From an uncultured Eggerthella sp. (GTDB taxonomy: Bacteria; Actinomycetota; Coriobacteriia; Coriobacteriales; Eggerthellaceae), in NCBI GenBank assembly GCA_900538545.1, contig UPYK01000017.1, positions 1 to 31,354 on the forward strand: 31,354 nt of DNA. The letters run 5' to 3'. Made by a program: the position numbers and the translations under genes. Below, piece after piece: positions 1 to 8,506 of the stretch. Numbering within the stretch: position 1 is the stretch's first letter; every line of letters begins with the position of its first letter. The notes beneath the pieces are model-generated. The model was given only the letters and a program-made list of their open reading frames with translations, had not been told where the DNA came from and did not search any database.

Positions 1-458
1 ACACGAGCTCGGCTTCGTCCACCGCTTCTGGCGTGCGCAAGGTAATGGAAGATAAGACGCTCGCGAGCATCGCTAACAAATTCGCTGCTGATCTGTATGG
101 CGCGAAGGTGTACGCGGAAAGCATCGAAGATCACTTCGGCAACCAGACCTCGTTCGCACTGATCGCGCGCACGGGCATGCCGGAAGTGTTTCCTGAGATG
201 GACCGCAAGACCTCCATCCTGCTTTCCTTACAACAAGATAAGCAAGGCTCGCTTCTGATGATCCTTTCGGAATTCGCATATGCCAACATCAACCTCACGA
301 AGATCCAATCTCGTCCTACCAAACAAGGGTTGGGCGATTACATGTTCTTCATCGATTTCGAAGGATCCGACCAGGATGTCGACGTGCAGACGGCGCTCAA
401 TTGCCTGCGCCTGAAACTGCGCGAAGTGAAGGTGCTCGGCTCCTACCCCATCATCTAA
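1..458 (+). CDS. pheA: Prephenate dehydratase, C-terminal part (5' truncated by window edge)
   Basis: Prephenate dehydratase converts prephenate to phenylpyruvate in phenylalanine synthesis. The frame is open from base 3 with no start, so the gene begins before the window; about 152 codons are visible against a usual length near 280. The first residues read TSSASSTASGVRKV, resembling the conserved NTSSTA segment near the end of the catalytic domain. The rest is a C-terminal ACT domain with a DKQGSL turn and a QSRP motif matching the ESRP element that binds phenylalanine for feedback inhibition. It converges on the mutY-like gene: the TAA stop at 456-458 overlaps that gene's TAG on the other strand, leaving no room for a separate terminator. 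The family call is firm; full architecture is unseen. Confidence 0.9.
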   Translation, partial: TSSASSTASGVRKVMEDKTLASIANKFAADLYGAKVYAESIEDHFGNQTSFALIARTGMPEVFPEMDRKTSILLSLQQDKQGSLLMILSEFAYANINLTKIQSRPTKQGLGDYMFFIDFEGSDQDVDVQTALNCLRLKLREVKVLGSYPII

Positions 459-1348
459 GGATTCAGTTTTCCTGTGGTTTGGTCAAAAGCAAAGAAGCCT
501 TCGGCAGAGAGATCAGTAACGAGGGCGTCGAAGAGAGCTTGGTCGGTCTCCCCTCTCCCCTTCTCCTGTTCGAATTCATCGAGCGCACGTTTGGCTTCTT
601 CGGTTGAAATGCCGGGAGCGCCAAGCACGATGCGAACGAGCTCGGCGCGCTTTTGACGCTTAGACCCTTCGAAGGCGGACTGCTTGGAATGATGCTTCGA
701 GCGCCGCGAAGGATTGGGCATGATCGATTTCAGGTATGCCCCGTAATCGAGCAAAGCATAATACCATCCGCGCGGATCTTCTTTGCTGCAGGTCTCCAGC
801 ACGAGCGGCTCGAGCGTCTTATCGCTTACCCCTTCTTCATGAGGAAAGAGCTCGTGCAAGAATACGGTGCGAACATTCGTCTCGAGATAGAGCGCTGGCT
901 CCTGATAGGCGAACGCCATCACGCCCCCTGCCGTAGCAGGACCGATACCCGGCAGCTTCAAGAGCTCATCGTAGGTACGGGGCAGCTCCCCTTTGAATTG
1001 GAGTGCACACTCTTCAGCAGTTCGCTTGAGCGCCAGCGCGCGTCGGTTGTATCCAAGCCCTTGCCAATGTTCGAGCACTAACGAAGTATCAGCAGAAGCG
1101 AGCGCATCGAGCGTAGGGAATGTCTTGAGGAATCGCGGCCAATACTTCTCCACACGCGATACCTGCGTCTGTTGCAGCATGATCTCGGAAACGAGCACAG
1201 CATAGGCATCATCGATATAGCGCCAAGCAAGATCGCGATGATGCTTCTTCCCTTCGCTCCACACCTTGCGAACGAAAGCATCGAGATCAAAGGTATCTTT
1301 TATGGGAGCTTCCACGAGCAAAAGCAGAGAGCTAGTACTTCGATTCAA
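455..1348 (-). CDS. mutY: MutY-like A/G-specific adenine glycosylase lacking the Fe-S cluster
   Basis: This is a base-excision DNA glycosylase of the HhH-GPD superfamily, expected to remove adenine mispaired with guanine or 8-oxoguanine. The MutY signature SEIMLQQTQV (residues 54-63, catalytic Glu55) and the helix-hairpin-helix LPGIGPATAGG (132-142) are clear. Two things are odd. The C-X6-C-X2-C-X5-C ligands that follow the HhH domain in classical MutY are absent; only Cys114 and Cys187 remain. The usual catalytic Asp in the LDGNV-like segment is Glu156 in LETNVR. At 297 aa it also lacks room for the full C-terminal NUDIX-like 8-oxoG domain; the tail looks like a small helical domain. Its start lies 17 bp inside the Rrf2 gene, suggesting coupled translation. 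Substrate specificity is inferred. Confidence 0.82.
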   Translation of the reverse strand: MNRSTSSLLLLVEAPIKDTFDLDAFVRKVWSEGKKHHRDLAWRYIDDAYAVLVSEIMLQQTQVSRVEKYWPRFLKTFPTLDALASADTSLVLEHWQGLGYNRRALALKRTAEECALQFKGELPRTYDELLKLPGIGPATAGGVMAFAYQEPALYLETNVRTVFLHELFPHEEGVSDKTLEPLVLETCSKEDPRGWYYALLDYGAYLKSIMPNPSRRSKHHSKQSAFEGSKRQKRAELVRIVLGAPGISTEEAKRALDEFEQEKGRGETDQALFDALVTDLSAEGFFAFDQTTGKLNP

Positions 1349-1775
1349 GGATGCGGCTCACCTCAGGATGGCTCGCGCCCTTCTCGAAGAGATCGGCAAG
1401 CGTGATCGAAGAGAAGAGTTGCGCCACGAGCACATCAGCAGCACACCAAACCGCATTGAATTCGCATCCTGATGAACGATTGCAGTAATCACAATCGACC
1501 GAACAAGGCGACATGCCGATCGGTCCCTGCAGCGCCTCGATCACTTCCTGAAGGGTGACTTCATGCGGATCGCAATCGAGCGTAAGACCACCGCGCACAC
1601 CGCGGATCGTCTTCAAAAAGCCCGCCTTCACCAGGTCGTGCTGGATGCTGCGTGCGAACGAATATGGCACGTCTTCCTTTTCCGCCACATCGGCGATCGA
1701 GATATAGGAATCCCCGCACTCGTAAGCCGAGCGCAAGATCCTACAAGCGTAATCGCAGCGGCGGGTGATATCCAT
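1332..1775 (-). CDS. Rrf2 family transcriptional regulator with cysteine cluster
   Basis: 147-aa Rrf2-type winged-helix regulator. The N-terminus MDITRRCDYACRIL and the wing segment RGVRGGLTL are typical of the family. A cysteine-rich segment, CSVDCDYCNRSSGC (about residues 91-104), sits where IscR, NsrR and RsrR bind an Fe-S cluster, so it probably senses iron, redox state, NO or cluster status; which one cannot be read from the sequence. Its ATG shares one base with the TGA of the upstream AAA-like gene (TGATG arrangement), and its 3' end overlaps the mutY-like start, so the three are very likely one transcript. It may regulate its own operon, but no clear palindromic operator was identified. 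Confidence 0.88.
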   Translation of the reverse strand: MDITRRCDYACRILRSAYECGDSYISIADVAEKEDVPYSFARSIQHDLVKAGFLKTIRGVRGGLTLDCDPHEVTLQEVIEALQGPIGMSPCSVDCDYCNRSSGCEFNAVWCAADVLVAQLFSSITLADLFEKGASHPEVSRILESKY

Positions 1776-3418
1776 CAGTCTTCTTTCAGTAGATCGTCGA
1801 TGTTATCCATTGAACGATGGAATCGCTTCATAATGGTCTCTTCGATAGCCTTATACTCTGGCGAATCAAGCTCATGGAAATTGGAAAGGCGCATGTATAC
1901 ATCGTCGGTCCGCACTGCGCAGAAGCAATCCTTCGCCACGCTGCGGCGATAAGCCTCTTCGACCGACTCGGTGACAACCGCATACAACTCGAAGCGTGAC
2001 ATCCCCTTGGAGAACGGAACGAGCTTCGAAACATCAAGTCCGCGCATGGAAGGATGCTCCGCCTGCGCATGACGCCAGATATCCTTGCGCTCTTCGTCGT
2101 TGGGATAGTCGAGTTCGACCAAGCGGTAGAGCCCGAGCATCGGGCCGAAGAACGTATCGAGCGCATCGAGATTCGATGCAGAAACGAGCACGGTCACTTC
2201 GGGGTTCTCGATCGCTTGCTGGATGAACGCCATCGCCTCGCGTGCACCACGCGAAAGCTGCATCTGAAGGAAATCGGAAATATCGCCCGACCCAAAATCC
2301 ATCCAAGGCAGATCCCATAGGTCAAGATCTTCCAAGATGAGCGCCGTAGGACCTTCGAAGCCGAAACGATTGAGCGAGGTTGAATCGGTGATCGCATCAG
2401 GCGAAGCCATAACGCAAAGCACTGACTGGCCTTGCACGTTCTGGTCCATGCGCATGCGAACAGCGGGAATGCCAAGCTCTCCCACCGTTGCCACCATGAA
2501 GTAGTTCGCATCTTCACGCGCAGCACCCGAGAAAACGAGCGTGCCGAGCTGCGGCATGCGCGAAACACCATGGCGGAAGTTGAGCATCTTCACGAATTCC
2601 TTGAACTGCGGATCGCGCATCCTGCCAACGCCGAGACGCTTCATCTCTTCGATAGCGCGCGAGAAGCCATGGATCGTGGAATAGTCGAAGTGTACCTCGG
2701 GCGCTTTTTTCTTCTTCTTTTTCTTGCCAGAAAGATCGATATGCGCGATCTTCGCACCCTTGAGGTTCGGCAGAGGGAACGCAGGCAGCTCGAGCGGCTC
2801 TTCGTCCGCTTCAGCTGTAGGGTTTGCTTCCTTCTGTTCGGGTTCGATCGGCTCAGCCTTCACTTCTTCAGCGCAATCGGATGCTTCCGCTGTTGACGCA
2901 GCATCGTTCTCATTCGAAGCACTATCGCTCTTGGAAGAGAGATCCAAGAATGAGAAGGGCGAAGGAACGTTGTCGTCTTCATAACGATAGAGCAGATCGG
3001 GTGGCAGATTGAACAGATCGTCGTTGATCATCTCAGCCATGTCTTCGATAGCTTCGCGCGAGAAGCCGAATTCTTCCAGGCGATCGAGAGCAACGTCTTG
3101 CAGCTGATCGGCCTTGCGCGAAAGCTCTTCGGCCGAAACGAAGGGCTTGAGTTTCTCGAAGATATATTCAGCAAGCGAATGCTGGCGCGCATCGACGGCA
3201 AGATCCCATGCCGCGCGCATGCCGTTCACGCTCTCTTCGCTCGGAACGATGTTCTCGAGGATAGATTGTTCGAAGGCCGCCAGATACAGGTGGATACCGA
3301 GTATGCGATCGCCTGATTCGACCGCATACTGCGCGCGCGAAAGGTAGTCGTGCGAATCGCTGAAACTATGATCATGAGATGGGATGTTACCGAAGTTGGA
3401 ATCTTCGTTCATCTTCAA
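1775..3418 (-). CDS. Degenerate AAA+ domain protein with N-terminal helical domain
   Basis: 547-aa protein of unknown role. Residues 20-140 are predicted helical and look TPR-like. Residues 150-220 are an acidic low-complexity linker, followed by a run of seven lysines (232-238). The C-terminal half (about 245-520) has an AAA+ order: a Walker B-like ALILEDLD at 359-366, a sensor-1-like SASN at 413-416, and a helical lid. Where the P-loop should be, after LGTLVF, the sequence is SGAAREDAN (297-305), with no GxxxxGK[ST]. ATP binding by the normal mechanism is therefore unlikely; it may be a scaffold or a pseudo-ATPase partner. A TTG start at 3418 is placed 6 nt after AAGGA; an ATG at 3412 is an alternative. 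It heads the operon with the Rrf2 regulator and the mutY-like gene. Confidence 0.75.
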   Translation of the reverse strand: MKMNEDSNFGNIPSHDHSFSDSHDYLSRAQYAVESGDRILGIHLYLAAFEQSILENIVPSEESVNGMRAAWDLAVDARQHSLAEYIFEKLKPFVSAEELSRKADQLQDVALDRLEEFGFSREAIEDMAEMINDDLFNLPPDLLYRYEDDNVPSPFSFLDLSSKSDSASNENDAASTAEASDCAEEVKAEPIEPEQKEANPTAEADEEPLELPAFPLPNLKGAKIAHIDLSGKKKKKKKAPEVHFDYSTIHGFSRAIEEMKRLGVGRMRDPQFKEFVKMLNFRHGVSRMPQLGTLVFSGAAREDANYFMVATVGELGIPAVRMRMDQNVQGQSVLCVMASPDAITDSTSLNRFGFEGPTALILEDLDLWDLPWMDFGSGDISDFLQMQLSRGAREAMAFIQQAIENPEVTVLVSASNLDALDTFFGPMLGLYRLVELDYPNDEERKDIWRHAQAEHPSMRGLDVSKLVPFSKGMSRFELYAVVTESVEEAYRRSVAKDCFCAVRTDDVYMRLSNFHELDSPEYKAIEETIMKRFHRSMDNIDDLLKED

Positions 3419-3615
3419 TCACTTTCCTTATGAGCAAAGCGGCAAGGGACACTGCCGCATTCAAGCATTAAAAACACCAAATGATGGATACTCAATGCTA
3501 CTAAACGGGTAACATTTATTCAATTCTCTCTACGATTATTACAAGAAACGAGCAAATCGAGCGCGTAAGGGGAAACCGTTGCCAAGCCATTTCCCGACCG
3601 AAGCCAAACGTTTTC

Positions 3616-3699
3616 ATCGAGCGCCGACTAGCGTCAATGAGCACCGAACGTCGACCATCACCGATCGAGTGCCGATCAACGCCAATCGAGCACCTGCCA
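3616..3699. repeat. Imperfect 21-bp repeats beside the HAD gene 3' end
   Basis: Three full units and one partial unit of about 21 bp start with ATCGAG or ATGAG: 3616-3636, 3637-3657, 3664-3684 and 3685-3699. A 6-bp spacer separates units two and three. The last units run into the 3' coding end of the HAD gene. They are diverged from each other and no function is evident. The rest of 3419-3675 shows no gene I can support. Confidence 0.4.
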
Positions 3700-4539
3700 G
3701 CCTTCCTTTTCCGCATGGTGCTGAAGAGTTGGTCCCGGCGTGACTGCAGCAGGGTGTTCGGAAGCCGCGAGCAACGGAGCATCTGAATAGTGATCGCCAT
3801 AGGCATAGGCGAGCTTCCAGCTATCCTTCCCATAGATCCGATCAGCGTGCTCCTTGATCTGGCGAAGCTTTTCAGCGCCTTCAACGGGCTTACCCTTCAC
3901 TTCGCGCGTATAGCAACCGTGCTCATCGAGCTTCATGTCGGTGGCAACGTGATGATCGTAGGGAATATCACGCTTGGCGCGCACGATGATGGGATCGAAC
4001 GTGGCAGAAACGATCCAGATATCACGCCCAGCAGCGATGTGCTCGCGCATGACCTGAAGCGCCTTGGGGCGAATGCGCGGCACGATCCATTCATCGTAGA
4101 ACTTGTACATCTCCGCATCGGCTTCTTCTTCGGGCATGCCATCGAACGATGAGAACACCAAACTGCGCACCCATGCCTCGTTTTGCGGAAGATGCAGTTT
4201 GTACGCGATACCCCAGGTAAGGATGCGCAGAAGAACCGAGGTGCGCACCTGCCCTTTCTTCAGGAGATAGCGAACGAGCAGCACGGGGGAATTACCACTG
4301 ATGCATGTGCCATCGAAATCGAACACCGCTATCTCACACGGAGCATCAGGTGAAGGTACAGCTCGATCATGGTCACGCTCGACCTTCAGCTGCGCAGCAT
4401 CATCTACTGCCGAAGAAGGCTTCTGCGCCTCGAGTTCTGCTTCGGAGATGACCAAGCGGGCATTTTCGGACGACTTGCCCTTGATGAAGACAGCGACCCC
4501 TTCAGGCTTCGCTTCAATATGTTCTTCATTGTTCGCCAT
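3676..4539 (-). CDS. HAD-IB family phosphatase (SerB-like fold)
   Basis: 287-aa haloacid dehalogenase-type hydrolase that should remove phosphate from a small metabolite or lipid head group. Motif I is DFDGT (nucleophile Asp74, acid/base Asp76), motif II is IWIVSAT, a conserved lysine lies in the VKGKPVEGAEK segment, and motif IV is AYGDHYSD. The helical cap between motifs I and II fits subfamily IB, which includes phosphoserine phosphatase and phosphatidylglycerophosphatase-like proteins. The first 65 residues are a charged extension with no recognised domain. It begins 9 nt after the stop of the ABC exporter gene, so it is probably on the same transcript. The substrate is not known. Confidence 0.8.
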   Translation of the reverse strand: MANNEEHIEAKPEGVAVFIKGKSSENARLVISEAELEAQKPSSAVDDAAQLKVERDHDRAVPSPDAPCEIAVFDFDGTCISGNSPVLLVRYLLKKGQVRTSVLLRILTWGIAYKLHLPQNEAWVRSLVFSSFDGMPEEEADAEMYKFYDEWIVPRIRPKALQVMREHIAAGRDIWIVSATFDPIIVRAKRDIPYDHHVATDMKLDEHGCYTREVKGKPVEGAEKLRQIKEHADRIYGKDSWKLAYAYGDHYSDAPLLAASEHPAAVTPGPTLQHHAEKEGWQVLDWR

Positions 4540-4548
4540 ATGCGTTAT

Positions 4549-6390
4549 CTAGTCGTCCTCATCGATGCAATCAACAAATTGCGAGTTGTGGAGTTCGGCA
4601 TAGAAGCCGTTCTGCGCGAGCAGCTCCTCATGCGTGCCCTTCTCCACGATATCCCCCTCGCGAATAACAAGAATTATATCTGCTTGCCTGATCGTACTCA
4701 AACGATGAGCGATAACGAAGCTCGTTCGTCCTTCGAGCGACTCGCGCATCGCTTTCTGTACGAGCGCCTCGGTGTGCGTATCGATCGAAGAGGTTGCCTC
4801 ATCGAGCACAATGATCGAAGGATTCGAGAGCATGGCGCGCGCGATCGTGAGCAGCTGGCGCTGACCTTGCGAGAGGTTCGTGCCGTCTTCCTTGATGACC
4901 GTGTCATAGCCATCGGGCAGAAGCTCGATGAAATGATCGGCCTGCGCGAGCTTGGCAGCCAGGCGAATGTACTTCTCCTTCGGGTCTTTTGCCCCGTAGG
5001 CGATGTTCTCGCGGATCGTACCCGAGAAGAGCCATGCGTCTTGAAGCACCATGCCGAAGTTGCTGCGCACATCGCTACGCGTATCGAGCGCGGTGTTCAC
5101 ACCATCGATCGTGATCGTGCCCGCATCGATGTCGTAGAAGCGCATGAGCAGATTCACGAGCGTGGTCTTGCCCGCCCCGGTCGGTCCCACGATCGCGACC
5201 ATCTGTCCTGGTTCGACCTCAAGCGAGAAATCCTTGATGACCGGCTTTTGCGCATCGTAGCCGAAGCGCACGTGATCGAACTTGACCGCGCCCTTGCAAG
5301 GCTTGGCGATCTGCGTGATGGTGGAAGGATCGGGCTCGCTCATCTCTTCTGCGTCAAGCACCTCGAAGACGCGCTCGGATGCGGCAAGCGTGGCCTGGAT
5401 GGTGTTGGCGATCGAAGCGATCTGCGTGATAGGCATCGTGAACTGACGCATGTACTGCACGAACGCCTGGATCTCGCCGACCGTGGCGATCCCGCCAGTG
5501 ATGTAGAGCACGGCGCCGATGATGCAGACGAGCACGTAGCCCAAGTTGCCAATGAAGCCCATAACAGGGCGGATCACACCGGCGAGGAATTGCGCTTTCC
5601 ATGCTTGTGCGAAGTATTCGCCATTGCGTACGTTGAATTCATCGATGGCAGCATCTTCTCGCGTGAACGATTTCACTTCAGTATTGCCGCTGTACATCTC
5701 TTCGATGTGCGCGTTGAGCTTGCCGAGCGCTTTCTGCTGGCTCTTGAAGTAGCGCTGCGAACGCGTTGCGATACCCACCGTGGCCAGAAGCGAGAGCGGC
5801 AGCGTGGCGAACGCAACGAGCGCCAAGATCCACGAGATCGAGAACATGAAGATGACCACAGAAACGAGCGTGACCACCGCCGAGATGATCTGCACGAGCG
5901 TTTCTTGCAAGGTAGAAGAGATAAGGTCGACATCGTTGGTGACGCGCGAGAGGATCTCTCCCTTAGGGCGGCCATCGTAGTAGGAAAGCGGCACGCGATC
6001 GAGCTTCGCCTTCATATCGCGACGCAAACCATAGATGACTTCCTGGGTCACCTTCGCCATGATGAATTGGCAGATGAACTGGCAGATCGAATAGGCCACG
6101 TAGAGCAACACGAGCGTGAGAAGGATGCGGTTGAACGCGATGAAATCGAGTCCACCAGTGCCTGCCATCACGCGTTCGAAGGCGCTGAACACTTCGGTGG
6201 TTGCTTGACCGAGCACGAGCGGAGAGACCGTATTGCACAGCGTTCCTGCCACCGTGAAGATGAATACGATCACCAGAAGCGGGATGAACGGCTTCAAGCG
6301 CGCAACAAGGCGACGCAGGGTCTTCGAAGCGTTCTTCGGTTTTTCCTTGCGCCCTGCACCGTGAGGGCCGTGCGGTCCGTGCGGCGGCAT
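4549..6390 (-). CDS. ABC exporter half-transporter, canonical ATP site
   Basis: 613-aa half-transporter with an N-terminal six-helix type IV exporter membrane domain and a C-terminal ATPase domain. Walker A is GPTGAGKTT, the signature is LSQGQRQLL, Walker B with catalytic Glu is VLDEATS, and the switch histidine is in AHRLS. I place the start at ATG 6390, preceded by GGGGAGGTG at ideal spacing and one base after the stop of the partner gene; the frame extends further upstream but overlaps that gene. The N-terminus has a short His/Gly/Pro repeat (PPHGPHGPHG). It surely pairs with the gene at 6392-8251 as a heterodimer exporting drugs, peptides or lipids; the substrate is unknown. Confidence 0.93.
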   Translation of the reverse strand: MPPHGPHGPHGAGRKEKPKNASKTLRRLVARLKPFIPLLVIVFIFTVAGTLCNTVSPLVLGQATTEVFSAFERVMAGTGGLDFIAFNRILLTLVLLYVAYSICQFICQFIMAKVTQEVIYGLRRDMKAKLDRVPLSYYDGRPKGEILSRVTNDVDLISSTLQETLVQIISAVVTLVSVVIFMFSISWILALVAFATLPLSLLATVGIATRSQRYFKSQQKALGKLNAHIEEMYSGNTEVKSFTREDAAIDEFNVRNGEYFAQAWKAQFLAGVIRPVMGFIGNLGYVLVCIIGAVLYITGGIATVGEIQAFVQYMRQFTMPITQIASIANTIQATLAASERVFEVLDAEEMSEPDPSTITQIAKPCKGAVKFDHVRFGYDAQKPVIKDFSLEVEPGQMVAIVGPTGAGKTTLVNLLMRFYDIDAGTITIDGVNTALDTRSDVRSNFGMVLQDAWLFSGTIRENIAYGAKDPKEKYIRLAAKLAQADHFIELLPDGYDTVIKEDGTNLSQGQRQLLTIARAMLSNPSIIVLDEATSSIDTHTEALVQKAMRESLEGRTSFVIAHRLSTIRQADIILVIREGDIVEKGTHEELLAQNGFYAELHNSQFVDCIDEDD

Positions 6391-6391
6391 G

Positions 6392-8251
6392 CTATTCACC
6401 TCCCCTATCGTCTGCGGTGCTCGCATCTGCCTGAACTCCTGAGGAGAGCTCTTCTTCCGAGAGTTGAGAGAGCGCGAGCTCGCGATAGGCCAGACACGAC
6501 AGGAAGAGCTCGGCATGCGTTCCGCACGCTTCGATGGCTCCTGTCTCGTTCAGCAGGATGATCTGATCGGCACCCAGCGCCACGTTCACTCGCTGAGTTA
6601 CGGTGAGAACGCTCTGCCCCTCAAGGTGATCCTCGATTCCCGCGCGCACCCGCGCATCAGTCTTGAGGTCGAGCGCCGAGAAGGAATCGTCGAAGATGTA
6701 GAGATCGGCCTTGCGCAAAAGACCACGCGCGATAGCGATGCGCTGACGCTGACCACCTGAAAGGTTGCCGCCACCTTGTGCGATCTCAAAATCAAGGCCA
6801 CCTGCCTCTGACGTGATGAATTCGGTAGCTTGCGCGATCTGCAGTACCCGCCACAGCGCCTCATCGCTTGCATCGGGATCGGCGAAGCGCAGATTATCCG
6901 CCACTGTACCCGTGAACAGGAAGGACTTCTGTGGAGTGTAGGAAACGCGCGTGCGCAAGACGGAAAGCGGGATGTCCTTGATCGCAACGCCATCGAAATA
7001 GATCGTACCTGCACTTACATCATACATGCGCATGATGAGGTTGATCAGGCTCGATTTGCCCGAACCTGTCGGTCCGATAAGGGCGGTGATCGTATTGGGC
7101 GCAAGCTCGAAGGTAAGATCGCTCAAGGCATCCTTCTTCGATTCGGGATAGCGGAAGCTCACATGATCCATCTTGAGAATCGGGACTCTGCGCTTCTGAG
7201 CGGGTTGCACCGTGGTTTCTTCAGGAATATCAGCTCCGAGTGTTCGCAGTGCGCCATCTTCCGCGGTTTCTGGCAATGGTGTCGGCATAGCGACATCTTC
7301 AATGGTCGATTCGGTCGAGAGCACAGCATTGATGCGCTCAGTTGCCGCCAATGTTCGCGGCAGGATAGCAAAGATCATCGAGATCATCATGAGCGACATG
7401 AGGATGAGCGTCACGTATTGCACGAGCGCCATGATCTCGCCCGCGGTGAGCGTACCAACATCTATCTGCCCTGCACCGAAGTAATAGAGTGCAACGATGG
7501 TCAGGTTCACGATGAACATGAGCAGCGGCATGACCGCGCCCATCAGACGACCGACCTTGATGTAGGTATCCGCCAAGTCGCGATTGACCTTGCCGAAGCG
7601 CTTGCGCTCGAAGTCTTCCTTGTTGTACGCGCGAATCGCCCGGACGCCCTGCAGCTCTTCGCGCATAACGCGGTTCACCGCATCGATGCGGCTCTGGAGC
7701 GAACGCAAAAGCGGCATGCCGATCTTCAAGAACAGCGCCACGATAATGATGATGACCGGGATCGCCACGAAGATGAGCAGCGCCATTTCGGCGTTCGTGA
7801 GAAATGCCATGACCACCGCACCGATGAACATGACCGGGGTCATGACCGCCATGGTGATGAGCATCTGCAGGAATCGTTCGACCTGCTGGACATCGTTGGT
7901 GTTACGCGTGATGAGCGTGGAGGCACCGAAGGTCTCGAATTCCGCTAGAGAATAGCTCTGCACCTGCGAGAAGATGGCGGCGCGCACATCGCGGCCGAAC
8001 CCCATGGCTGCCCGCGCCGCGCAGAGCGCCGCGATGACCACACATACTACCGAACCGATCGCCCAAGCCAGCATCTCGAGGCCACGCACGATCACGTAGT
8101 TCAAGTCTTTGTTGTAGATGCCCGTATCAACGATGCGCGCCATGATATCGGGCAGCTGAAGTTCGGCAACTACCTGCAAGAAGGTGAAGAGGATCGCAGC
8201 TATAACAAGCTCGCCAAACGGCTTCAAGTATTTCTTGAACAGCTTGAACAA
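6392..8251 (-). CDS. ABC exporter half-transporter, degenerate ATP site
   Basis: 619-aa partner of the downstream half-transporter, with the same membrane domain plus ATPase layout. Walker A GPTGSGKSS and signature LSGGQRQRI are intact, but Walker B reads YIFDDS, replacing the catalytic Glu with Asp, and the switch-loop His is Gln (TVTQRVN). This matches heterodimeric exporters such as TM287/288 or BmrCD, where one composite site hydrolyses ATP poorly. Between the membrane and ATPase domains there is an insertion of about 35 residues rich in Thr, Pro and Glu. The start is TTG at 8251 with GGGAGA 6-8 nt upstream. The 255-bp gap to the divergent gene at 8507 should hold its promoter; none was clear enough to mark. 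Confidence 0.92.
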   Translation of the reverse strand: MFKLFKKYLKPFGELVIAAILFTFLQVVAELQLPDIMARIVDTGIYNKDLNYVIVRGLEMLAWAIGSVVCVVIAALCAARAAMGFGRDVRAAIFSQVQSYSLAEFETFGASTLITRNTNDVQQVERFLQMLITMAVMTPVMFIGAVVMAFLTNAEMALLIFVAIPVIIIIVALFLKIGMPLLRSLQSRIDAVNRVMREELQGVRAIRAYNKEDFERKRFGKVNRDLADTYIKVGRLMGAVMPLLMFIVNLTIVALYYFGAGQIDVGTLTAGEIMALVQYVTLILMSLMMISMIFAILPRTLAATERINAVLSTESTIEDVAMPTPLPETAEDGALRTLGADIPEETTVQPAQKRRVPILKMDHVSFRYPESKKDALSDLTFELAPNTITALIGPTGSGKSSLINLIMRMYDVSAGTIYFDGVAIKDIPLSVLRTRVSYTPQKSFLFTGTVADNLRFADPDASDEALWRVLQIAQATEFITSEAGGLDFEIAQGGGNLSGGQRQRIAIARGLLRKADLYIFDDSFSALDLKTDARVRAGIEDHLEGQSVLTVTQRVNVALGADQIILLNETGAIEACGTHAELFLSCLAYRELALSQLSEEELSSGVQADASTADDRGGE

Positions 8252-8506
8252 CGAATTTCTCCCTGGATTGCAGATCGGGCTGTTGAGGACTGCGCGAAAG
8301 CAGCTACAAAACCATGCTCTCTAGGGTACACCAAAAGCAGCAGCTATATTGAGACCGAAGAGCCAATAGGGATTCTTATCACAAGAGCATCATCTCGCAT
8401 CTCGTTGCAGATGACAGGGGTGATGAAAGCTGCTGTATTTTCCAGGCGCGTTCGATACAATCCTAATAATGTAAGCGATACCCACACGCCACAAAAAGGG
8501 GTTACG

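Noticed and set aside
3516..3884. Minus-strand open frame of 122 codons overlapping the HAD gene
   Set aside because: It runs through the HAD coding end in another frame, has a Ser/Arg-rich product and lacks a ribosome site.
4369..6561. Long plus-strand open frame of 730 codons opposite the ABC exporter
   Set aside because: Arg/His/Asp-rich product with no domain; it is the antisense shadow of a clear ABC gene in GC-rich DNA.
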